Shown here piece by piece: positions 55,725 through 64,000 of a stretch of 64,000 nucleotides of DNA. Within the stretch, counting starts at the first letter, position 1; every line of letters starts with the position of its first letter. The notes under the pieces were generated by a model. It was given only the letters and a program-made list of their open reading frames with translations. It did not search any database and had not been told where the DNA came from. Where the stretch lies: positions 4,774,001 to 4,838,000 of the forward strand of contig NZ_AP031573.1 of the NCBI RefSeq assembly GCF_041154745.1, written 5' to 3'. The DNA is from Flavobacterium sp. CFS9 (lineage in GTDB: Bacteria; Bacteroidota; Bacteroidia; Flavobacteriales; Flavobacteriaceae). The position numbers were made by a program, and so were the translations under genes.

Positions 55725-58700
55725 TTATATTTCTATAGTTACATTGTAGTTTTCACTGTCTTCATGATCCTCATTAAAATCTTGTTCAAAAAATTCAATA
55801 AGCGATGCCAACTCTACAATTGTTGCATGTTCAAATACTTCGCGGATGGATACTTCTATCATCAAAGCCTTACGGATCATTGAAACTAAACGTGTAGCCA
55901 GTAAACTGTGACCTCCGAGCTCGAAAAAGTTATCATAAATTCCTATTTGTTCTACACCTAACAGGTTTTGCCAGATTGCTGCCAACTGCTCTTCTGTCTC
56001 ATTACGCGGAGCGACGTATTCGGTACTCGATAAGTCTGAACCATCCGGATCCGGCAATACTTTTTTATCCAGCTTTCCGTTACTGGTGAGCGGCATTTTT
56101 TCTAAAGTCACCCACAATTGAGGAACCATGTATTCCGGTAAGCTCAACTTTAATTGGTTTTGTAGTCGCTCTTTGTCTAATGCTCCTTCTAAAACTACAT
56201 AACCTACCAGACGTTTATTGCCTGCTGTATCTTCTTTGGCCAAAACACAACATTGGTTTACGCCCACTAAAGAAGACAAGGCGTTTTCGATCTCGCCTAA
56301 TTCTATTCGATAGCCGCGGATTTTAACCTGATCGTCTTTTCTGCCGATGTATTCTATGTTTCCATCCGGAAGCCAACGTGCTAAATCGCCTGTCTTATAA
56401 ATTCGCTCTCCCTCTTTGAATGGATTTGCTATAAATTTTTCCTTTGTTAATTCTTCCTTGTTCAAATATCCTCTGGCTACCTGAGCTCCTCCAATACACA
56501 ATTCGCCAATTACACCTATTGGTACTAATTGATTTTGATGATCTAAAACATATAAACTGGTATTGGCTACCGGTTTTCCAATTAAAACCTGAGATAAAAC
56601 ATCTTCCAGAGGTACTTCCCATGAACTCACATCAATTGCAGCTTCTGTAGGACCATATAAGTTATCTAATCGAACATTCCTGAATTTTTCTTTAAATAAG
56701 AGTACCTGATCTACTTGTAAAGCCTCTCCACTACACAGAACCTGTTTTAACGATTTACAGTCTCCTAAATTAATATCTTCTAAGAAAACTCTCAACATCG
56801 AAGGAACAAAATGAATCGTTGTGATGTTTTCCTTTTCTATAATATGCTTTAAATATTCAACATCTTTATGTCCTTCGGGTTTGGCAAAAACCAATCGTGC
56901 TCCACAGCTAATAGCCCATAAAAATTCCCATACCGACACATCAAAACTAAAAGAGGTTTTCTGTAGAATTGCATCATCACTCTTAAGCTGATAATGGGAT
57001 TGTGTCCATAATAGACGATTCACAATACCACTATGTTCATTCATCACTCCCTTAGGTGTACCGGTACTTCCTGAGGTATATATCACATATGCTAAATTAG
57101 AGGCCGTCAGCACAGTACTAAGCTCTACTGTTGGATAACCTGAGATAAGATCCCAATCTTTATCCAGACACAGAACGGATATATCCTCACCTCTGTTTAT
57201 AACATTACAACTGGTTTGACTGCTTAAAACCAAATCAATACCAGCATCTTTAAGCATATAAGCGATACGATCTGTTGGATACTCCGGATCAATAGGAACA
57301 TAAGCGCCTCCTGATTTTAAGATCCCAAGAATACCAATTAGCATTTCTAAACTGCGCTCCAGACAGATCCCTACAAGAGTATCGGGTTTTACACCCTGCT
57401 CGCGTAAATAGTGTGCCAACTGATTGGAGCGCTCGTCTAATTCTTTGTAGGTTAGTTTTGCATCTTCATAAACAACTGCAATAGCCGTTGGTGTTTGCTT
57501 AACCTGCTCGGTAAATAAATCAACTATTGTCTTATCTGATGGATAGGCAGCTTCAGTGTTATTGAAAACATTCAATAATTGATGCTCTTCTGCCTGGCTA
57601 AGCATGGACAGAGTACTGATTGGTTGTTTGGTACTGCTTACAATACTTTGCAATAATTCCTGATAATGCAGCAGCATACTCTCGATTGTAGCCTTATCAA
57701 ATAAAGCTGTGCAATAATTTACCGCTAATGAAATACCATTGTTATTTTCTGATGCACTAAATGTCAAATCAAACTTAGAACTAACCGTATCAAACTCATA
57801 TTCAGAAATAATAATATTATTTAATTTGTTCTCTTTTTGGACTTGATTATCTCCCTCATTTTGTAATACAAACATCACCTGAAACAGCGGACTCATGCTC
57901 CTATCACGGCTTGTAACCACACGATCTACCACCTTCTCAAATGGGGTTAACTGATGGTCGTAACCTTCTAAAGTGGTTTGTTTTACTCTTGACAACACAT
58001 CCTTAAAACTCGGATCGCCGCTCAAATCACTGCGAAGCGCCAAGGTGTTGACAAAAAAGCCAATCATTCCTTCTAATTCCGCTTGGGTTCGATTTGCAAT
58101 TGGTGTTCCAACACAAATATCTTCCTGACCGCTGTAACGCGACAACAAGATCTTAAAAGCGGATAATAAAAGCATAAACAAGGTTACTCCCTCCTCTTTA
58201 CAGATCGTGTTTAATGATGCGCTCAGCTTCTGATCTAAGACTAAAGAGACAGCTGCTCCCGCATTGCTCGGAACCGAAGGACGGGGATAATCTATTGGTA
58301 AGGACAAAGTACTTACGCCACTTAGTTTGGATTCCCAATACGACAACTGATCCTCTAAAACTGCTCCTTCTAAATAGTTGCGCTGCCAAATCGCATAATC
58401 GGCATATTGTAAATGAAGTGTTGGTAGATTAGGTATGCTGTTGGATTGTAATGCACTATATAATTGTGTAAACTCATTCACCAAAATTCCCTCTGACCAG
58501 CCATCACTGGCGATATGATGAAACACGCATACCAACACATATTTCTGATTCCCTAAAGTGTATAAACACGCACGCAGTTTGTAATCTTTCGATAAATCAA
58601 AAGGTTTATGGGCATAGTCGGCGATCTGATTTTTTAATACGAATTCATCCGACACCACCTCCGTATCCAGTGACCAGCCTTCTGCACTGATGATTTGCTG

Positions 58701-61700
58701 ATAAGCGATGCCTTCTTCTGATAAAAGCATACTGCGTAAGACCTCATGACGCGAAACAATACCATGCAGGGTTTGTTCCAACAGCGACATCTCTAAGGCT
58801 CCTTCTAAGCTCAAAACTATAGGGATATGGTATTCGGTACTGCCCTGAAGCTGATCCAAAAACCATAGTCGTTCCTGACTAAACGATAAGGGAATTCGAA
58901 CTCCTCTTTCTTGAGCAACAATAGTTGGTAGTAAAAGCTGTTTATCTCTTGACAACAAGAGCACTGAGATCTCAAAGATACTTTGATATTCAAAAACCTC
59001 ATAGATTGACATTTCAACTTCAAACACTTTACGTATCATCGATATCATTCTAATGGCCAGTAAACTATGACCGCCCAACTCAAAGAAATTATCATAAACT
59101 CCTACTCGTTCTACGTCTAACAAATTCTGCCAGATTTCTGCTAATTGCGCTTCTGTTTCATTACGTGGCGCTATATATTCTTTACCGGATAAATCTGAGC
59201 TATCCGGATCAGGTAATACCTTTTTATCAACTTTACCATTAGTGGTTAATGGAAAACTATCTAATACTACCCACAACTGAGGTACCATATAGTCCGGTAA
59301 TTTCGATTTTAGTGATTCTTGTATCGATTGCTTATCAAAATCATCTTCAGATACAACATAACCTACCAGACGCTTGCTATCATTTGCTCCTTCCCTGGCC
59401 AATACACAACACTGTGTAATTCCTGCTAAAGAAAACAATACATTTTCGATCTCGCCTAACTCTATTCGATATCCGCGTATTTTAACCTGATCATCTTTTC
59501 TGCCAATATATTCTATATTTCCATCAGGTAACCATTGGGCCAGATCACCTGTTTTGTATAGTCGTTCCCCTTCAATAAAAGGATTCCTTATAAACTTCTC
59601 TCTCGTTAAGTCATCTCTATTCAAATAGCCACGAGCTATACCAGCTCCTGATATGCATAATTCTCCAATTACTCCGATGGGAACTGTATTTTGACTATCA
59701 TCAAGTATATAAATTTGGGTGTTGGCTATTGGTGTTCCTATAGGAACCGTTGTACCCATATCACCACTAAAGATAGTGGCGCAAATACTGGCTTCTGTGG
59801 GGCCATAAGCATTGATGTATTTTCCTGTTTTTGCAAATAACTTTGCCTGTTTTAATGGTGCTTGTTCTCCTGCTGTTATCAATGTTTTTATGCCAGATAT
59901 TTGATTACAATCTAATAATGTTAAAAAAGCAGGAGGTAATGTGGCTATGGATATTTGATTTTTTGCAACATAATCGACAAAATAACTCACATCAAGTTTA
60001 TTCCCTTCTTCTATTATATATAATTGTGATCCTGATAATAACGATATAAAAATCTCTGATATGGAAGCATCGAAAGAATGACTTGCAAATTGTAAACAAC
60101 TATCAACTTCGGTTACTGAAAAAGTTTTTATTTGTGATACTATTGTATTGACAATACTACCATGCTCGATCATAACTCCTTTTGGATTGCCTGTACTTCC
60201 GGAAGTATAAATTACATAAGCTAAATCTGAAGATTTAACATTACTAGTTTTTGAATCTACTTCTGTAACCTCTTTCGATATTTTTTCAAACTCGATGTCT
60301 ATTGAAAATATCTTTGTATTATAGTCCATCACTTCAAATAAGCTTTCTGAATCTATAATTAATAATTTTACATTGGCATCTTCTATAATAAATGACTTAC
60401 GTGTATCTGGATAATCTTTGTCAATTGGTAAATAACAAGCCCCTGATTTCATAATACCTAACATAGAAACAATTGACCATATATTACGATCTATCATTAC
60501 TCCTACTATATCTTCTGATTCTAACTGACCTGTATTCTTTAAATAATACGCCAAACAATCTGATTGTTCATTTAGTTCTTTATAAGTTAATACTTCATTT
60601 TCAAACGCGACAGCAATATTATTTGGGGTTCTCTTAACCTGTTCTTCGAATAAATCAACTAGAGTCTTGTCTTTTGGATAAGCAACTTGGGTGTTATTAA
60701 ATTCATAGAGTATTTGATGTTTTTCTTCAATAGATAACATCTCAAGCTTATTTATTGGTTCATTTAAATTTTTAATTATACTACTGATGATTTCTTCAAA
60801 ATGAATGATCATAGATTGAATAGTATCACTTTTGAACAAATCTGTACAATATTCAATATTGAATAAAATCTCTTTTTCTGTCTCTACAGCATTAAATGAA
60901 ATATCCAATATAGAACTTATATGATCTCTTTCATAGCTGTCTATCGTTATTTGATCTAAAAATGCTTCTGTTGATCTTGGAGTATTATCTAATAAAAATT
61001 TTACCTGGAACAAAGGGCTCATACTCGTATCCCGAGTTGTCATCACCCTGTCTACAATTTTTTCAAATGGAGCACTCTGGTTATTATAAGCACTTAAAGT
61101 AGTTTCTTTAACCTGAACTAATAAATCCTTAAAGGAACTTTGGGAATCTATCCTAGTGCGAATCGTTAGATTATTAATAAAAAATCCTATTACTCCTTCT
61201 AATTCAGCCTGTGTTCTATTGGCTATAGGCGTACCAACGCAAATATCCTCTTGCCCGCTATATTTATATAACAACACTTTGAAAGCCGATAATAACAGCA
61301 TAAACATCGTAACCCCTTCCGATCTGCAAATTGAGTCTAATGCAACTTTTTCTTCTTGATTTATATGAAATGACATACTCGCTCCTGATCTACTCTGAAT
61401 CGATGGTCGCACATAGTCTGTAGGTAGCAATAATGGTAATACTCCTTGCAATTGATCATCCCAATAACTCAACTGGGTCTCCAAAACTTCCCCTGAAATA
61501 TATTTACGCTGCCAAATAGCATAATCCGCATACTGGATTGGTAACGTAGGTAAATTTGGATTCCTGCCTTGAGTCATGGCATTGTACAGTTCTATAAACT
61601 CATTTACCAAAATACCCTCTGACCAACCGTCACTGGCAATATGATGCAACACACATGCTAAGACATACTGCTCGTTACCCAAGTCATACAGGCAACTTCT

Positions 61701-64000
61701 TAACTTATAATCCTTCGATAAATTAAAGGGCTGGGCCAGATAACGATCCAGACTGTTTTCTAGTAAAGTTACATCAGATATTGCAAGCTGATCCAAAGAC
61801 CAGCCTTCTGCACTGATGATTTGCTGATAACCGATACCTTCTTCTGATAAAAGCATACTGCGTAAGACTTCATGGCGCGAAACTATACAATGCAAGGTTT
61901 GTTCCAGTATCGATACGTCTAATGCGCCCTCTAAACGAAGAACAATAGGTACGTGATATTCTGTACTGCCTTGAAGTTGATCCAAAAACCATAATCGTTC
62001 CTGACTAAACGATAAAGGAATACGAGCCGGACGTTCTTCTGCAACAATACCTGGTAATAAAACCACTTCAGACTGTGCCGCTATATGGGTTCCTAAGTCT
62101 GAGATTGTGGCATGTTCAAATACTTCGCGGATGGATACTTCTATCATCAAAGCCTTACGGATCATCGAAACTAAACGTGTAGCCAGTAAACTGTGACCTC
62201 CGAGTTCGAAAAAGTTATCATAAATCCCTATTTGTTCTACGCCTAACAGGTTTTGCCAGATTGCTGCTAATTGGATTTCTGTCTCATTACGCGGAGCGAC
62301 AAATTCTTTACTGGATAAGCCTGAAAAATCAGGATTTGGTAATGACTTTTTATCCAGCTTTCCGCTACCGGATAATGGCATTGTATCTAATGCCACCCAC
62401 AATTGAGGAACCATGTATTCCGGTAAGCTCAACTTTAATTGATTTTGTAGTCGCTCTTTGTCTAATGCTCCTTCTAAAACTACATAACCTACCAGACGTT
62501 TGTTGCCTGCTGTATCTTCTTTGGCCAAAACACAACATTGGTTTACGCCCACTAAAGAAGACAAGGCGTTTTCGATCTCGCCTAATTCTATTCGATAGCC
62601 GCGAATTTTAACCTGATCGTCTTTTCTGCCAATGCATTCTATGTTTCCATCCGGAAGCCAACGTGCTAAATCGCCTGTCTTATAAATTCGCTCTCCCTCT
62701 TTGAATGGATTTGCTATAAATTTTTCCTTTGTTAATTCTTCCTTGTTCAAATATCCTCTGGCTACCTGAACTCCTCCTATACACAATTCGCCAATTACGC
62801 CTATTGGTACTAATTGATTTTGATGATCTAAAACATATAAGCTGGTATTGGCTACCGGTTTTCCAATTAAAACCTGAGATAAAACATCTTTCAGAGGTAC
62901 TTCCCATGAACTCACTTCAATTGCAGCTTCTGTAGGACCGTATAAGTTATCTAATCGAACATTCCTGAATTTTTCTTTAAATAAGAGTACCTGATCTACT
63001 TGTAAAGCCTCTCCACTACACAGAACCTGTTTTAACGATTTACAGTCTCCTAAGTTAATATCTTCTAAGAAAACTCTCAACATCGAAGGAACAAAATGAA
63101 TCGTTGTGATGTTTTCCTTTTCTATAATATGCTTTAAATATTCAACATCTTTGTGTCCTTCGGGTTTGGCAAAAACCAATCGTGCTCCACAGCTAATAGC
63201 CCATAAAAATTCCCATACCGACACATCAAAACTAAAAGAGGTTTTCTGTAGAATTGCATCATCACTCTTAAGCTGATAATGGGATTGTCCCCATAATAGA
63301 CGATTCACAATACCGCTATGTTGATTCATCACTCCCTTAGGTGTACCGGTACTTCCTGAGGTATATATCACATATGCTAAATTAGAGGCCGTCAATACAG
63401 TCCTAAGCTCTACTGTTGGATAACCTGAGATAAGTTCCCAATCTTTATCCAGACACAGAACGGATATATCCTCACCTCTGTTTATAACATTACAACTGGT
63501 TTGACTGCTTAAAACCAAATCAATACCAGCATCTTTAAGCATATAAGCGATACGATCTGTTGGATACTCCGGATCAATAGGAACATAAGCGCCTCCTGAT
63601 TTTAAGATCCCAAGAATACCAATTAGCATTTCTAAACTGCGCTCCAGACAGATCCCTACAAGAGTATCGGGTTTTACACCCTGCTCGCGTAAATAGTGTG
63701 CCAACTGATTGGAGCGCTCGTCTAATTCTTTGTAGGTTAGTTTTGCATCTTCATAAACAACTGCAATAGCCGTTGGTGTTTGCTTAACCTGCTCGGTAAA
63801 TAAATCAACTATTGTCTTATCTGATGGATAGGCAGCTTCAGTGTTATTGAAAACATTCAATAATTGATGCTCTTCTGCCTGGCTAAGCATGGACAGAGTA
63901 CTGATTGGTTGTTTGGTACTGCTTACAATACTTTGCAATAATTCCTGATAATGCAGCAGCATACTCTCGATTGTAGCCTTATCAAATAAAGCTGTGCAAT
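55725..64000 (-). CDS. upstream NRPS (partial; A-T, C-A-T, C-A-T visible)
   Basis: The open frame reaches the right edge, so the N-terminus is missing; 2757 residues are visible. In order: the end of a C domain (ALFDKATIESMLLHYQELL), A-T; then C (HHIASDGWS), A, T; then C, A, T. After the last T domain (FFELGGHSLLA...EVFEHATI) comes a short tail, VELASLIEFFEQDFNEDHED then SENYNVTIEI, that is acidic and ends in a beta-strand-like motif, as expected for a docking peptide. There is no TE, so the chain is passed to the 6600-residue protein that starts 9 bases downstream. Predicted residues are Ser, Tyr/Phe, Ser. Modules 1 and 3 are near-identical in DNA. Confidence 0.95.
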   Translation of the reverse strand, partial: CTALFDKATIESMLLHYQELLQSIVSSTKQPISTLSMLSQAEEHQLLNVFNNTEAAYPSDKTIVDLFTEQVKQTPTAIAVVYEDAKLTYKELDERSNQLAHYLREQGVKPDTLVGICLERSLEMLIGILGILKSGGAYVPIDPEYPTDRIAYMLKDAGIDLVLSSQTSCNVINRGEDISVLCLDKDWELISGYPTVELRTVLTASNLAYVIYTSGSTGTPKGVMNQHSGIVNRLLWGQSHYQLKSDDAILQKTSFSFDVSVWEFLWAISCGARLVFAKPEGHKDVEYLKHIIEKENITTIHFVPSMLRVFLEDINLGDCKSLKQVLCSGEALQVDQVLLFKEKFRNVRLDNLYGPTEAAIEVSSWEVPLKDVLSQVLIGKPVANTSLYVLDHQNQLVPIGVIGELCIGGVQVARGYLNKEELTKEKFIANPFKEGERIYKTGDLARWLPDGNIECIGRKDDQVKIRGYRIELGEIENALSSLVGVNQCCVLAKEDTAGNKRLVGYVVLEGALDKERLQNQLKLSLPEYMVPQLWVALDTMPLSGSGKLDKKSLPNPDFSGLSSKEFVAPRNETEIQLAAIWQNLLGVEQIGIYDNFFELGGHSLLATRLVSMIRKALMIEVSIREVFEHATISDLGTHIAAQSEVVLLPGIVAEERPARIPLSFSQERLWFLDQLQGSTEYHVPIVLRLEGALDVSILEQTLHCIVSRHEVLRSMLLSEEGIGYQQIISAEGWSLDQLAISDVTLLENSLDRYLAQPFNLSKDYKLRSCLYDLGNEQYVLACVLHHIASDGWSEGILVNEFIELYNAMTQGRNPNLPTLPIQYADYAIWQRKYISGEVLETQLSYWDDQLQGVLPLLLPTDYVRPSIQSRSGASMSFHINQEEKVALDSICRSEGVTMFMLLLSAFKVLLYKYSGQEDICVGTPIANRTQAELEGVIGFFINNLTIRTRIDSQSSFKDLLVQVKETTLSAYNNQSAPFEKIVDRVMTTRDTSMSPLFQVKFLLDNTPRSTEAFLDQITIDSYERDHISSILDISFNAVETEKEILFNIEYCTDLFKSDTIQSMIIHFEEIISSIIKNLNEPINKLEMLSIEEKHQILYEFNNTQVAYPKDKTLVDLFEEQVKRTPNNIAVAFENEVLTYKELNEQSDCLAYYLKNTGQLESEDIVGVMIDRNIWSIVSMLGIMKSGACYLPIDKDYPDTRKSFIIEDANVKLLIIDSESLFEVMDYNTKIFSIDIEFEKISKEVTEVDSKTSNVKSSDLAYVIYTSGSTGNPKGVMIEHGSIVNTIVSQIKTFSVTEVDSCLQFASHSFDASISEIFISLLSGSQLYIIEEGNKLDVSYFVDYVAKNQISIATLPPAFLTLLDCNQISGIKTLITAGEQAPLKQAKLFAKTGKYINAYGPTEASICATIFSGDMGTTVPIGTPIANTQIYILDDSQNTVPIGVIGELCISGAGIARGYLNRDDLTREKFIRNPFIEGERLYKTGDLAQWLPDGNIEYIGRKDDQVKIRGYRIELGEIENVLFSLAGITQCCVLAREGANDSKRLVGYVVSEDDFDKQSIQESLKSKLPDYMVPQLWVVLDSFPLTTNGKVDKKVLPDPDSSDLSGKEYIAPRNETEAQLAEIWQNLLDVERVGVYDNFFELGGHSLLAIRMISMIRKVFEVEMSIYEVFEYQSIFEISVLLLSRDKQLLLPTIVAQERGVRIPLSFSQERLWFLDQLQGSTEYHIPIVLSLEGALEMSLLEQTLHGIVSRHEVLRSMLLSEEGIAYQQIISAEGWSLDTEVVSDEFVLKNQIADYAHKPFDLSKDYKLRACLYTLGNQKYVLVCVFHHIASDGWSEGILVNEFTQLYSALQSNSIPNLPTLHLQYADYAIWQRNYLEGAVLEDQLSYWESKLSGVSTLSLPIDYPRPSVPSNAGAAVSLVLDQKLSASLNTICKEEGVTLFMLLLSAFKILLSRYSGQEDICVGTPIANRTQAELEGMIGFFVNTLALRSDLSGDPSFKDVLSRVKQTTLEGYDHQLTPFEKVVDRVVTSRDRSMSPLFQVMFVLQNEGDNQVQKENKLNNIIISEYEFDTVSSKFDLTFSASENNNGISLAVNYCTALFDKATIESMLLHYQELLQSIVSSTKQPISTLSMLSQAEEHQLLNVFNNTEAAYPSDKTIVDLFTEQVKQTPTAIAVVYEDAKLTYKELDERSNQLAHYLREQGVKPDTLVGICLERSLEMLIGILGILKSGGAYVPIDPEYPTDRIAYMLKDAGIDLVLSSQTSCNVINRGEDISVLCLDKDWDLISGYPTVELSTVLTASNLAYVIYTSGSTGTPKGVMNEHSGIVNRLLWTQSHYQLKSDDAILQKTSFSFDVSVWEFLWAISCGARLVFAKPEGHKDVEYLKHIIEKENITTIHFVPSMLRVFLEDINLGDCKSLKQVLCSGEALQVDQVLLFKEKFRNVRLDNLYGPTEAAIDVSSWEVPLEDVLSQVLIGKPVANTSLYVLDHQNQLVPIGVIGELCIGGAQVARGYLNKEELTKEKFIANPFKEGERIYKTGDLARWLPDGNIEYIGRKDDQVKIRGYRIELGEIENALSSLVGVNQCCVLAKEDTAGNKRLVGYVVLEGALDKERLQNQLKLSLPEYMVPQLWVTLEKMPLTSNGKLDKKVLPDPDGSDLSSTEYVAPRNETEEQLAAIWQNLLGVEQIGIYDNFFELGGHSLLATRLVSMIRKALMIEVSIREVFEHATIVELASLIEFFEQDFNEDHEDSENYNVTIEI
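55728..58924 (-). other. NRPS module U3 (C-A-T), predicted Ser, plus C-terminal docking tail
   Basis: Positions read D-V-W-H-L-S-L-I-D (SFDVSVWEF, TTIHFVPS, VLCSGEA, NLYGPTEAAID), the Ser code as in EntF. The acidic tail after the T domain (55728-55825) is the likely partner of the TubC-type domain. Confidence 0.85.
55822..57715 (-). repeat. 1.9-kb repeat, copy in module U3
   Basis: It matches 62107-64000 with a constant offset of 6285 bases and no indel at the points checked (the 57677/63962 and 55896/62181 anchors). It covers the end of C, the whole Ser A domain and the T domain. The second copy continues to the window edge. Confidence 0.85.
58925..62049 (-). other. NRPS module U2 (C-A-T), predicted Tyr/Phe
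   Basis: Positions read D-A-S-T-I-A-A-I-C (SFDASISEI, SIATLPPA, TLITAGEQ, NAYGPTEASIC), close to the Tyr code DASTVAAV and the Phe code DAWTIAAI. Its C domain is more divergent from its neighbours than the others (IGFFINNLTIRT). Confidence 0.65.
62050..64000 (-). other. NRPS module U1 (partial C, A-T), predicted Ser
   Basis: Positions read D-V-W-H-L-S-L-I-E, the Ser code with E at position 331. Only the last few residues of its C domain are in the window. Confidence 0.85.
62107..64000 (-). repeat. 1.9-kb repeat, copy in module U1
   Basis: Partner of 55822-57715. The protein differs at few positions except for a divergent patch at the A10 region (VALDTMPLSGSGKLDKKSLPNPDFS against VTLEKMPLTSNGKLDKKVLPDPDGS). 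Confidence 0.85.

Noticed and set aside
42211..58432. Recurring 63- and 72-codon ORFs antisense to or out of frame with the NRPS genes (42.2, 45.4, 58.2 kb)
   Set aside because: They recur only because the C-domain DNA is repeated; the true frame is the NRPS.
35913..64000. CRISPR or short tandem repeat array
   Set aside because: The repeats are kilobase-sized protein modules; no short regularly spaced repeats with unique spacers were seen.

Overview
The window is AT-rich and reads like a chromosome segment of a Flavobacterium-type member of the Bacteroidota. The evidence is three secreted proteins with type IX secretion (T9SS) C-terminal sorting domains, a hybrid two-component system with an AraC output, two LytS/LytTR pairs, a DUF3667 protein, a VGIGT-type surface protein, almost no Shine-Dalgarno sequences, and a TTTG / TAnnTTTG-type promoter. 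The genus is inferred from gene style and was not measured.

Layout. 1-2.9 kb: start of a secreted RHS/YD-like protein, a T9SS-exported repeat protein, and a polytopic membrane protein. 2.9-6.4 kb: a mobile-element graveyard with one intact IS3-family transposase, one full-length but catalytically dead paralogue, a fragment of a third, and short dispersed repeats. 6.5-8.4 kb: a fumarylacetoacetase-family enzyme and a small secreted protein. 8.7-12.3 kb: an apparent operon of a small proline-rich membrane peptide, a T9SS-exported protein and a VGIGT surface protein. 12.7-16.7 kb: a type I methionine aminopeptidase, then an operon of ECF sigma factor, four-helix membrane protein, metallophosphoesterase and DinB protein. 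17.0-24.7 kb: two convergent LytS/LytTR systems, a T9SS-exported FG-GAP/UnbV protein, a membrane-bound LuxR-type regulator and an outer-membrane barrel. 24.7-35.1 kb: IS remnants, a DUF3667 protein, a small secreted protein, an unrecognised two-gene cassette sharing a C-terminal beta-type domain, a 942-residue hybrid two-component system, an alpha/beta hydrolase and an APH-family kinase.

35.9-64.0 kb: two adjacent, co-directional giant nonribosomal peptide synthetase (NRPS) genes on the minus strand. The upstream one runs off the right edge and shows the tail of one C domain, then A-T, C-A-T, C-A-T. The downstream one is 6600 residues: N-terminal TubC-type docking domain, six C-A-T modules and a type I thioesterase. 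From the ten-residue specificity positions aligned by eye to GrsA, the visible assembly line reads ...Ser - Tyr/Phe - Ser - Phe - X - Asn - Dab-like - Leu - Val - release. The second module of the downstream protein has a dual epimerisation/condensation-type C domain, so the Phe before it may be D-configured. Kilobase-long stretches of different modules are almost identical, which points to recent module duplication or gene conversion. I do not recognise the product, and this is the best candidate for an undescribed system here. The 5' end of the cluster and any tailoring, export or MbtH genes lie outside the window or are absent.
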